DNA of 64,000 bases from Nonomuraea cavernae (GTDB lineage Bacteria > Actinomycetota > Actinomycetes > Streptosporangiales > Streptosporangiaceae), in contig NZ_BMNH01000006.1 in NCBI RefSeq assembly GCF_014646355.1, forward strand, positions 1,102-65,101, read 5' to 3'. The stretch's first letter is position 1. Each line of letters starts with the position of its first letter. The position numbers were made by a program, and so were the translations under genes. The notes beneath the pieces were generated by a model, which searched no databases, was not told where the DNA came from, and was given only the letters and a program-made list of their open reading frames with translations. Below are positions 54,644-61,933 of this stretch, one piece after another.

Positions 54644-55611
54644 AGGGACACCGCCCCGTAGCGCCGGACGACCCAGATCAGTACGGGGCCGCCCAGGAAG
54701 GCGGTGACGACGGCCACGGGCACCTCACCGGTGGGCAGCAGGACCCGCGAGGCGATGTCCGACACCAGCAGCATGATCGGGCCGAGCAGCACGGTGTGGG
54801 CCATCAGCCAGGGGATGGATCCGGCGGACAGCCGCCGGGCCAGGTGCGGGACCATGAGGCCGACGAAGGCGATCGGCCCGGCCACGGCCGTGGCGGCTCC
54901 GGCGAGCAGGGTGACGATCACCAGCACGCCGACCCGGGTCCGGCCGGTGTGACCGCCGAGCGCGTGGGCGACCTGCTCCCCCAGCACCATGGCGTTCAGC
55001 GGCCGGGTCACCAGCAGGGCGGCGACCAGCGCGACGGCGATCGCGACCAGCGGGAGGGTGAGGGAGACCTGCTCACGGCCGGCCAGCGACCCGACGGTCC
55101 AGAACCTGAACTTGTCGAACACGTCGGGCAGCATGAGCCGCAGGCCGAGCGAGAGGCCGGCGAGCACGGAGCTGAGGGCGACGCCGGCCAGCACCAGCCG
55201 CAGCGGCGCGGTCCGGCCGACGGCGTAGACCACGAGCGCGGCGAGCGCCGAGCCGAGGGCCGCGAGCAGCAGTTGGGCCGGCTGCGACCCGGCGAGGCCG
55301 AGCACGCCGCCCAGGGTGATCGCGAATCCGGCGCCCGCGGTCACGCCGAGAACGCCGGGCTCGGCCAGCGGGTTGCGCGTCAGCGTCTGGATCAGGGTGC
55401 CCGAGGCGCCGAGGGCGGCGCCCACGCAGATGCCGAGGACCGTCCGCGGCACGCGCACGTCGCGGACGATCAGGTGGTCGTCGGTGCCGGCGAAGTCGGC
55501 GAACGCTCGCCAGATCTCCGCCGGCGGGACCGCGTGCGCGCCGACGCTCACGCTGGCGCCGGCCACGGCGACGAGCAGCACGGCGGACCCGACGAGGATC
55601 GCGGCCTGCAT
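54640..55611 (-). CDS. Siderophore ABC transporter permease (FecCD type)
   Basis: This 323-residue membrane protein has FecCD-family blocks LGASGTLIQTLTRNPLAEPGVLG and AGPIAFVGLMVPHLARRLS. The ATG at 55609-55611 has GAGGAC upstream. It follows the siderophore-interacting reductase by eight bases and overlaps the second permease. Confidence 0.92.
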   Translation of the reverse strand: MQAAILVGSAVLLVAVAGASVSVGAHAVPPAEIWRAFADFAGTDDHLIVRDVRVPRTVLGICVGAALGASGTLIQTLTRNPLAEPGVLGVTAGAGFAITLGGVLGLAGSQPAQLLLAALGSALAALVVYAVGRTAPLRLVLAGVALSSVLAGLSLGLRLMLPDVFDKFRFWTVGSLAGREQVSLTLPLVAIAVALVAALLVTRPLNAMVLGEQVAHALGGHTGRTRVGVLVIVTLLAGAATAVAGPIAFVGLMVPHLARRLSAGSIPWLMAHTVLLGPIMLLVSDIASRVLLPTGEVPVAVVTAFLGGPVLIWVVRRYGAVSL

Positions 55612-55618
55612 CGGCGCG

Positions 55619-56539
55619 TCAGTCCTCAAGCCCGGCCACTCCACGCTTCCAGTAGCCGGTGAAGAGCGAGTCGAGCCTTCCCCTGCTCCACGAGCGCAGC
55701 GGTTTGATGTCACCCGCCTCACCGGCCGCGAACAGGAAGGCCGGCCGCTCGGGCAGGCTCACCCCCTGTACGGTCTCGGCCAGCGAGGAGCGCGTGCCCT
55801 CGCGGACGAGCCAGGTGACCCGCACCCCGTCGCGCGGGGCCAGCGGGTAGCCGTGCTCGGCGGCGTCGTCGGTCTCGATCACGACCTCGGCCGACACGTC
55901 GACCGGCGACTCCTCCAGCCAGCGGGCGACCGCCGGGAGCGCGGTCGCGTCGACCGCGAAGACGTAGTGGCCGTAGGTGTGCGCGAAGGCCTTGGCTCCG
56001 GGCGGGCCGGCGATCACGATCCGGTCGCCCACCTCGGCGGCGGTCGCCCAGGTCGAGGCGAGTCCGCCGTCGTGGAGCACGAAGTCCAGGTCGAGCTCGC
56101 CGGCGTCGGCGTCGAAGCGCCGCACGGTGTACTTGCGCGAGGCGGGCGACGGCTTGGGCCAGTCGAGGGACAGCTCGTCGTTGGGCACCGGGACCCGGCG
56201 GGTGCCGTCGGGGTCGGGGAACACCAGCTTGACGTGGTCGTCGGCCTGGTAGGTGTGGAACCCGTCGAGCTCCGGCCCGCCGAGCGTCAGGCGCAGCATG
56301 CGCGGTGTCACGTGCCGCCGCGCGAGGACCGAGACTTCGCGGACTCCGATGGGGTAGCCGATCCGGGTGGTGCCCTTGCCGTCGCGGTGATGGGCCGCCA
56401 CCCGTTCGCCCGGGTCGTGCCGGTCGATGCTCATCCTTGCGGGGCTCGTGCTCGCACCGCTCGTGCTCACACCGCTCGTGGTCGCACCGCTCGTGGTCGC
56501 ACCGCTCATCCTCGTACCGCTCGTGCTCGCACCGCTCAT
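55619..56539 (-). CDS. Siderophore-interacting protein (ferric reductase), with repeat N-terminus
   Basis: This 306-residue FAD/NAD(P)H-type reductase has the RKYTVRRFD flavin-binding motif, LVFPDPDGTRR, VIAGPPGAK and the C-terminal SRGRLDSLFTGYWKRG of the SIP family. It releases iron from ferric siderophore inside the cell. Its ATG overlaps the binding-protein stop (ATGA). The first 35 residues are encoded by six 15-base repeats and read as SGAST/SGATT; an internal start at 56434 (MSIDRHD) would skip them. Confidence 0.88.
   Translation of the reverse strand: MSGASTSGTRMSGATTSGATTSGVSTSGASTSPARMSIDRHDPGERVAAHHRDGKGTTRIGYPIGVREVSVLARRHVTPRMLRLTLGGPELDGFHTYQADDHVKLVFPDPDGTRRVPVPNDELSLDWPKPSPASRKYTVRRFDADAGELDLDFVLHDGGLASTWATAAEVGDRIVIAGPPGAKAFAHTYGHYVFAVDATALPAVARWLEESPVDVSAEVVIETDDAAEHGYPLAPRDGVRVTWLVREGTRSSLAETVQGVSLPERPAFLFAAGEAGDIKPLRSWSRGRLDSLFTGYWKRGVAGLED
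56445..56534. repeat. Six 15-base tandem repeats at the start of the SIP gene
   Basis: Six consecutive 15-base units close to CTCGTGCTCGCACCG (variants CTCGTGGTCGCACCG, CTCATCCTCGTACCG) sit just inside the N-terminus of the reductase gene. The unit keeps the frame, so copy number would only change N-terminal length. No close relative of the family has such a leader as far as I recall. Confidence 0.9.
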
Positions 56540-57546
56540 TTCGCGAGCACCGGCGCGAGCGCCTGGTCGATCGCGTCCAGCGTCTTGAGCGCCGAGGAGT
56601 ACGTCGCCGCCTCGGTGTAGCGCAGCGGGAAGACCTTGCCGGCCTTGACCGCGGGCAGGTTCTTCCACAGCTTGGAGTCGAGCACGTACTGGACCTGCTC
56701 GCTGACCGAGCCGTCGGGCTCCACCGTGTAGGTGATGGCGTCGGCCTCGCCGAGGCTGTCGGGCAGTTCCTCGATCGAGGGATACTCCGAGACGTCGCGG
56801 GCGTTGCCGCCCTTCTCCTTGACCTCGCCGTAGTAGGTGACGCCGACGTCCCCGGCGATGTTGGTGCCCCACGACCTGGCGAACTCCCGCTGGAACGTCC
56901 CCTTGGCGACGTCGCCGTAGGCGCCCACGTGGCCGAAATTCAGGCCGGCCAGGGCCGTCCTGTACTTCTCGGCCAGCTCGGCCGCCTTCTTCTCGTACTC
57001 GGTCTTGGCGGTCTCGAAGGAGCCGAGCGCGCCCGCCGCGTCGGACTGGCGTCGCGACAGCTCGCGCCACGCGTCGGGGGTGCTCGGCCCGATGGCGACG
57101 ACGGGAGCGATGGACTTGAGGCGGTCCATGTCGATGTCGGCGAGCGCCGGCTTGGGCACGCCGATGACGATCAGGTCCGGCTTGGCCTGGGCGACGGCCT
57201 CGTAGTTGGTCTCGGCGGCCGTCTCTCCTGCGATCTTGGTGAGGGAGTCGTACGTCGCGCGATCCTCGTCGGTCATCATCGCGAGCCCGCGCTGCCAGCT
57301 GGAGACGCCGACCAGCGGGGCCTCGACCTCGATGAGCACCGGCACCGAGTAACCGGTCGCCACGACGCGCTGCGGCTTGGCGGGGATCGTGACGTCGCCG
57401 TTGTCGGCGGTGAAGACCCGGGTCTCGGTGACGCCGGCCTCGGCCTTCCCACCGGATTCCTCGCCGGAGCCGGTGGAACCGCAACCGGTCACCAGGGCGA
57501 ACGTGAGCGCCAGGGCGGCCAGGCGTCTGGGCTGTCGTGAGGACAT
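56536..57546 (-). CDS. Siderophore-binding lipoprotein
   Basis: This 336-residue binding protein has lipobox VTGC (Cys about residue 22) and the FepB/FhuD-type fold with TIPAKPQRVVATGYSVPVLIE, AKPDLIVIG and GEVKEKGGNARDVSEYPSIEELP. It captures ferric siderophore outside the membrane. It is the first gene of the operon (56536-52815 direction) and is divergent from an AraC regulator with an iron box between. Confidence 0.92.
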   Translation of the reverse strand: MSSRQPRRLAALALTFALVTGCGSTGSGEESGGKAEAGVTETRVFTADNGDVTIPAKPQRVVATGYSVPVLIEVEAPLVGVSSWQRGLAMMTDEDRATYDSLTKIAGETAAETNYEAVAQAKPDLIVIGVPKPALADIDMDRLKSIAPVVAIGPSTPDAWRELSRRQSDAAGALGSFETAKTEYEKKAAELAEKYRTALAGLNFGHVGAYGDVAKGTFQREFARSWGTNIAGDVGVTYYGEVKEKGGNARDVSEYPSIEELPDSLGEADAITYTVEPDGSVSEQVQYVLDSKLWKNLPAVKAGKVFPLRYTEAATYSSALKTLDAIDQALAPVLAK

Positions 57547-57610
57547 GGTGGTTCGTTCCTTCAGGGGAGTCGCAGGTCAGGAGGGGGCTGATCTCATCAG
57601 CGAGATGTAC

Positions 57611-57629
57611 TTAGGTTACCCTTCCCTAA
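57611..57629. promoter_or_regulatory. Iron box (DtxR/IdeR-type operator)
   Basis: TTAGGTTACCCTTCCCTAA matches the DtxR/IdeR consensus TTAGGTTAGGCTAACCTAA at 15 of 19 positions, with both outer halves intact. It lies between the siderophore operon and the AraC regulator gene and could control both. The IdeR protein is encoded at 35372. Confidence 0.75.
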
Positions 57630-57660
57630 GTTTTTGGTGATGTCGCTGGGAGGACAGCCA

Positions 57661-58467
57661 ATGTCGACGGGAAGTCACCACCGGACGGACCCGCTGCGGT
57701 GCGAGGAGTACGGCTACGGCCTCGGAAGGCTCGACGGCATCCTGGTGCTCAAGTACCACTCCGCCGCCGTCCTCGAGTTCGGCGAGACCCGGCAGGACTT
57801 CCTGCACCAGCTCTACTGGTCTCCCGACGGCGTCCTTTCGACCAGGTGTGGGGCCGACGCGCGGTTCGTCGGGCCGGGCGAGTCCTTCTGGGCGCAGCGC
57901 GCCGTGACCCATGACGTACGCGCCGCCGACCGGCAGACCGTCTACCGAATCTGCCTGCGTCAGGTGCCGCCGGCGCTCGTCGGGCTACGAGCGGGCGCGG
58001 TGTCCATCGACGACGAGGCGGCGCGGCTCGTCGAGGCGATCGCCGCCCCGGGATACGACGAGCACGACGCGCTCGCCGCCCGCGAACGGATCCTGGCCGG
58101 CCTCGGCGCCTCCACCCGCGACTACGTGCGCCACCACGCGACCGGCACCGGCTTCGCCATGGCGGTCGCCCGCGCCCTGTCGCACGACCCCGGCGCCCAG
58201 GTCCGCCTCGACGAGTGGGCCGAACGCCTGCACGTCAGCGTCAAGACGCTGCAGCGCGACTTCCTCCGAGAGTTCGGCATGCCCTACTCGCGGTGGCGCA
58301 CCAAGCTACGGCTGCGCACCTCACGGGTGCTGCTGAAGACCCGACCGGTGACCGAGGTCGCGCACCGCGTCGGCTACGCCACGCCGTCGGCCTTCATCGC
58401 CGCCTTCGCCAAGGAGTACGGCCACACCCCCGGCCAGCACGCCTCCCACCCCACCGACCCCGCCTGA
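57661..58467 (+). CDS. AraC-family transcription regulator
   Basis: This 268-residue regulator has an N-terminal cupin-like sensing domain and a C-terminal two-helix-turn-helix AraC domain (RLDEWAERLHVSVKTLQRDF and VTEVAHRVGYATPSAFIAAFAKEYGHTPGQ). ATG 57661 has GGGAGGACAG upstream. It is divergent from the siderophore operon and shares its iron box, so it likely activates uptake when the ferric siderophore is sensed, as related AraC activators do. Confidence 0.92.
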   Translation: MSTGSHHRTDPLRCEEYGYGLGRLDGILVLKYHSAAVLEFGETRQDFLHQLYWSPDGVLSTRCGADARFVGPGESFWAQRAVTHDVRAADRQTVYRICLRQVPPALVGLRAGAVSIDDEAARLVEAIAAPGYDEHDALAARERILAGLGASTRDYVRHHATGTGFAMAVARALSHDPGAQVRLDEWAERLHVSVKTLQRDFLREFGMPYSRWRTKLRLRTSRVLLKTRPVTEVAHRVGYATPSAFIAAFAKEYGHTPGQHASHPTDPA

Positions 58468-58528
58468 CCGATCACGGACCCCGAACATCACCTGCCGCCG
58501 ATCACGCGACTCGCGTGGTGATGATCAG

Positions 58529-59158
58529 TCAATCGCCGAAGCCGAGACCTTCGGTGTCGGGCTTGGCGATCTGCTGCAGAATGCCTTTCTTCGAAAGGAC
58601 CTCGCCCAGCTCTTGCCCCAAGTCATCCTGGAGCTTTTCGCCCCTTTGCATGATCTTGTAATCGAACTCCCGAGCAAGATTGCCTGCGGCGATGTATATC
58701 TCGTCATCGCTAGGCCCGACCCAGGGAAACCAAGAGGCCCGACTCTCGTTCTCGTCCAATGCTTCCTTGAGCGCCTTCAGGGACTCTAGAGCGTATAGCT
58801 TGTAGGCGACCAGAGCCCCGCCCACCCATCTCGTCGACTCGTAGAATCGTACGTACGTCTGGTAGATCTCATTGGCGTTGCGACGGGGAGTGGACTTCCA
58901 GTATTCCAGGAAAGCGTCGATCGCCACTCCGTGGTTGTCTCGGCGTACGCCGTCCACGGCTTCGTCAATATGGGTGGGCTCGTCACCGATCCCCGCCATT
59001 TTGCGCACACCGTAGTGGTTCTCCGGCCTCCAGTAGTCGGCCGCGCTCAACCACTTATCCTCGTCATCCACCGGCCATTTGAAGTCAAATATGTATCCCG
59101 CGTCTATCCACTCAGCGAGCATGTTTTCCAACTCAGGAAAATCTTCTATCCTGATCAC
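58529..59158 (-). CDS. Cassette protein C, helical WXG-like (intact copy)
   Basis: This 209-residue protein starts at GTG 59158, overlapping the upstream stop by one base (TAGTG). It has no signal or membrane segment. Residues 75-125 (HGVAIDAFLEYWKS, then RRNANE and YALESLKALKEALDE) resemble the helical WXG-type head of type VII-secreted proteins. The C-terminus is helical (LAREFDYKIMQRGEKLQDDL). It is paralogous to the split pair at 60494 and 60310. It is lower in GC than the flanking genes. Confidence 0.55.
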   Translation of the reverse strand: MIRIEDFPELENMLAEWIDAGYIFDFKWPVDDEDKWLSAADYWRPENHYGVRKMAGIGDEPTHIDEAVDGVRRDNHGVAIDAFLEYWKSTPRRNANEIYQTYVRFYESTRWVGGALVAYKLYALESLKALKEALDENESRASWFPWVGPSDDEIYIAAGNLAREFDYKIMQRGEKLQDDLGQELGEVLSKKGILQQIAKPDTEGLGFGD

Positions 59159-59526
59159 TACGGCTGCCCGTTCTCCCAGTCAAAAGCCTTCTCGAGGTCC
59201 TTGAACACCTCCGCGAAGTTGGCGTCCTCGGCGAGATCGCGGTTGTCGACCATTCGCTTGAGCCCGTCCGAGGCATACTCCGCCTGCGCGATGAGGTTTT
59301 CCAGTGCCCCTCCCATGTCATCCGTCAACCCACGGAGCGCATGACTAAGAACTCCGGCGATGGGCATTTTATGGGCATAAGTGACCCCACCATACTCAGG
59401 GGGCATAGCCCCCTTGAGAGGGGCGTAAGTGTCCTCCTTTATGTCATCCACCACGAAGCCGATGCTCAGGGATGCGGAACGAAGGCTTGAGGGCGATATT
59501 TGCATTTCCTTGAATTCGGCGGACAT
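59158..59526 (-). CDS. Cassette protein B, EspC/WXG-like (intact copy)
   Basis: This 122-residue helical protein begins MSAEFKEMQISPSSLR and contains YASDGLKRMVDN, the pattern of EspC-like small type VII substrates. It overlaps the next gene by one base. The paralogue at 60937 has the same layout and near-identical ends. The region reads as a small type VII-like system, but no ESX machinery gene is in view. Confidence 0.6.
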   Translation of the reverse strand: MSAEFKEMQISPSSLRSASLSIGFVVDDIKEDTYAPLKGAMPPEYGGVTYAHKMPIAGVLSHALRGLTDDMGGALENLIAQAEYASDGLKRMVDNRDLAEDANFAEVFKDLEKAFDWENGQP

Positions 59527-59586
59527 CCGGCGCTCTCCTCACTCGGTAGTCGGCATGCCAGTGGTCGGGTTCACTAGATTGATGAA

Positions 59587-59985
59587 CTAGTCGTGTTTCG
59601 GCGACCTGTTGAACGTGCCCTGAAGCTCCCGCAACCGCTGCTCGTATTTCACTTCGAGCTCGTCCAACCTTTGCCGCAGACGCTCCTGGACTTTCCGCGC
59701 CTCCTCCGCACGCGCGGGCGCCTCTGCCTGGGCGAAGTGGCGGAACCAGTCCTCCTGGGCACGTCGCATCGCGTCACGAGCCAGTTCGGCGACCGCCTCG
59801 GAGCCTCCGCGTAACACGCGCGGATCTATCGTGATGCGCTCGACCAGCCCGTCCCCGCCGATCGCGACCGAGACGCTCTTGTCTTCCGACACCCCATGAC
59901 CGGACAACGAAGGCGCGGACTCACGCCGGCCGGGAAAGTCTCGCCTTCCCGAGTGGCTCGCTTCGGTCGGACGGCGATCGTTCAT
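59587..59985 (-). CDS. Cassette protein A, YbaB/EbfC-like (intact copy)
   Basis: This 132-residue protein starts at ATG 59985 (GGAGCCAAG upstream). It has a charged leader (MNDRRPTEASHSG), the YbaB-type strand DGLVERITIDPRVLRGG and a long C-terminal helix (ERLRQRLDELEVKYEQRLREL). It is the first gene of a cassette and is preceded by a promoter that also stands before the second copy. The paralogue at 61443 lacks the C-terminal helix. Confidence 0.6.
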   Translation of the reverse strand: MNDRRPTEASHSGRRDFPGRRESAPSLSGHGVSEDKSVSVAIGGDGLVERITIDPRVLRGGSEAVAELARDAMRRAQEDWFRHFAQAEAPARAEEARKVQERLRQRLDELEVKYEQRLRELQGTFNRSPKHD

Positions 59986-60008
59986 CTTGGCTCCGATATG
60001 AGTATGCG

Positions 60009-60036
60009 TCCATAGGCCTGGTGGGGACAGGGTCAA
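60009..60036 (-). promoter_or_regulatory. Promoter of the intact cassette
   Basis: TTGACC (60031-60036) and TATGGA (60009-60014), read on the minus strand, are 16 bases apart. The same sequence with a 17-base spacer precedes the second copy at 61775-61803. Confidence 0.55.
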
Positions 60037-60104
60037 CCTGCAGAGCGAGAATAGCCGGGTCGATCTTCCTGCGGAAGGGTAGCGAACCTCGAAGGCGAGG
60101 ATCC

Positions 60105-60180
60105 CTCATCTCCACCCGATACGAGAACGCGTCCGTCAGCCTGGTGGAGGACGAATCAATCCGCAGGGGCGAGGACAGTG
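60105..60180 (-). repeat. Relic third copy of the cassette leader
   Basis: About 75 bases match the leader upstream of both cassettes (CGATACGAG, GCGTCCGTC and CCTGGTGGAG blocks) but have lost the -35 and -10 elements (TTGATT and TGACGG). It lies between the two copies and is not followed by a gene. Confidence 0.5.
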
Positions 60181-60309
60181 CCTGATGATGGGTGCCGCGG
60201 TGTCGAACTCGAGAAGATGCTCGACCGGCGCCTCTCGACTCCACGGTGAGCACCACCTCGATGGGCTGCCTAGGCCGGCGCCCAGGGCCCAATGCGGCCC
60301 GAGGACCAG

Positions 60310-60492
60310 TCACTCGCTGAAACGGAGCCCTTCGGGAATGTCTCTGGCGATCCCCTCCGCAGTGCCTTCGGTCGCAGTGCGGTAATCGCCCCACCGCTGG
60401 TTCAGCATATTCAGGAGCTTCGCTCGCTCAGGCGTGATGATCATATCGAATTCTTGAATGAGTTCTCTGGCCCGTCGCTCCCGGTCTGCCAT
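60310..60492 (-). pseudogene. 3' part of a frameshifted cassette protein C
   Basis: This 60-residue reading frame begins one base after the stop of the gene at 60494. It aligns with the C-terminal part of the intact protein at 58529 (REFDYKIM versus QEFDMIIT and following). The two halves are in different frames, with the break near 60520. It is thus probably the tail of one ancestral gene, although TGATATG would allow coupled restart. Confidence 0.6.
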
Positions 60493-60493
60493 A

Positions 60494-60940
60494 TCAGTGA
60501 CACCGGGCAGCCAAAGACGCCCAGGCATGCTTGTTGGCGTCGTCCAGTGCCTGCTTGAGCGCGTACAGGCTCTCCAAAGCTAACCGCTTGTACTCTTTTA
60601 TGGCTTCGCCGGTATCCGTCAGCAGGTCCGCGAACATTCTGACTTGGAGGGCGAGCCTACCCGCGTTTCGGTGGGGGACCGAATCCCAGTAGTCCAGAAA
60701 CGCTTCGACCGCCGGCCCCTCGTTCGCCTTCCGTATCGAGCCGAGAACCTCTTCAAGGGTTTCGCGCTTGTTATTCGCATGTGACAGTTTGATCAGGTCG
60801 ACGACCCCGCGCCAGTATTCACCCGCCACACGCCGATCAGATTCGTTATCGGCCGGGAAGCGGAAGTTCATCGCTTTCTTAGCCGTCCAGTGGACGACTG
60901 CGTCGTACAGGTCTGGGTAATCCCTGAGGTTGTACATCAT
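60494..60940 (-). pseudogene. 5' part of a frameshifted cassette protein C
   Basis: This 148-residue reading frame (ATG 60940, overlapping the upstream stop) aligns along its length with residues 1-135 of the protein at 58529: YPDLYDAVV versus FPELENMLA, EAFLDYWDSVPHRNA versus DAFLEYWKSTPRRNA, LALESLYALKQALDD versus YALESLKALKEALDE. The alignment stops at the frame break. It may be translated but ends early compared with its paralogue. Confidence 0.65.
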
Positions 60941-61305
60941 GGTCGCCAATCGGACCGCTCGAGCGCCTTCCTGGCGCCCTCGAACAATGCGGCGAAGTTC
61001 TCGTCTTCTACGAGATCGATGTTGTCGGCCATCCGTTTGAGCCCGTCCGAGCCGTACATCACCTGCAGGGACAGCTTCTTCCTGGCCTTGGTCAGCAGCG
61101 GAATCTCTGCCTTGACAGATGGGCGCAAGGACTCCTTGGTGAGGAGTTCCTCATGGGCCGAGAGATTCTCCGTGACGGCAGGGTCTCCTATGCCATAGGC
61201 ATCCGCGAGGTCACGAGTGATGCCACTGGCCGCCTCGGCGATTTCCGTCGACGCATGGCGGAGGGACTTAGGGGTGATCTTCATCTGCTCAGAGTCTGCG
61301 GACAT
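60937..61305 (-). CDS. Cassette protein B, EspC/WXG-like (second copy)
   Basis: This 122-residue protein shares length and ends with the one at 59158: MSADSEQMKITPKSLR and YGSDGLKRMADN. Its stop overlaps the next frame by four bases. It is intact, unlike its neighbours in this copy. Confidence 0.6.
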   Translation of the reverse strand: MSADSEQMKITPKSLRHASTEIAEAASGITRDLADAYGIGDPAVTENLSAHEELLTKESLRPSVKAEIPLLTKARKKLSLQVMYGSDGLKRMADNIDLVEDENFAALFEGARKALERSDWRP

Positions 61306-61442
61306 TCAACGCTCTCTATCCTCGGGCCGGACAGCGACAGCGGTCGCCAGGTCGATCACCTACTGCTCTCTCGGCGCCTGCCGAGCACTCCCTGGAGCTC
61401 CCGCATCGGCTGCTCGGATCTCGCGCGGTCCCGTCCGGTCTT

Positions 61443-61751
61443 CTACAGGCGCTTCTCGACCTTCCGCGCCTCCGACGCGTGCGCGGACTTCGCCTGGGCG
61501 AGCTGGCGGAACCAGTCCTGCTGGGCGTTTCGCATCGCGTCACGGGCGAGCCCGGCGACCTCTTCCGGTCCTCCGCGCATCACACGGGGATCCATCTGGA
61601 TGCGCTCGACCAGCCCGTTCGAGCCGATCGTGACCTGGACACTCTCGTCTTCCGACATCCCGCGGCCGGACAACGAAGACGCGGGCTCACTCCAGGAGGG
61701 AAGGCTCTGCCTTCCCGAGTGGCCTGCTTCGGTCGGGCGACGATCGTTCAT
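61443..61751 (-). pseudogene. Truncated cassette protein A, YbaB/EbfC-like
   Basis: This 102-residue frame starts with MNDRRPTEAGHSG, matching the intact 59587 copy, and ends at a TAG. In frame after the stop the DNA still encodes a sequence like the missing helix (SEQPMRELQGVLGRR versus YEQRLRELQGTFNRS). The stop is therefore a nonsense mutation that removes the C-terminal helix. Confidence 0.65.
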
Positions 61752-61774
61752 CTCTGCTCCGATACGAGATTGCG

Positions 61775-61803
61775 TCCGTAGAGCCTGGTGGAGACAGGGT
61801 CAA
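61775..61803 (-). promoter_or_regulatory. Promoter of the second cassette copy
   Basis: TTGACC (61798-61803) and TACGGA (61775-61780), read on the minus strand, are 17 bases apart. This matches the promoter of the intact copy at 60009-60036, so the duplication included its own promoter. Confidence 0.55.
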
Positions 61804-61933
61804 CCTGCAGTGGCGAGAATAGCCGGGTTGATCTTCGCGTGGTAGAGCACCGCAAACTTCGCAAACCCCCGCTTGTGAGCAAGTCTGGGAGGACACGCTA
61901 TACACCTAACCAAGCGCTTGTTACGCTCCGCCC

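Noticed and set aside
56445..56534. CRISPR-like array
   Set aside because: No spacers; 15-base units keep the reading frame of the reductase gene.
58529..61850. Insertion sequence or phage remnant as the cause of the duplication
   Set aside because: No transposase, integrase or terminal inverted repeat was found; the units are simple tandem copies.
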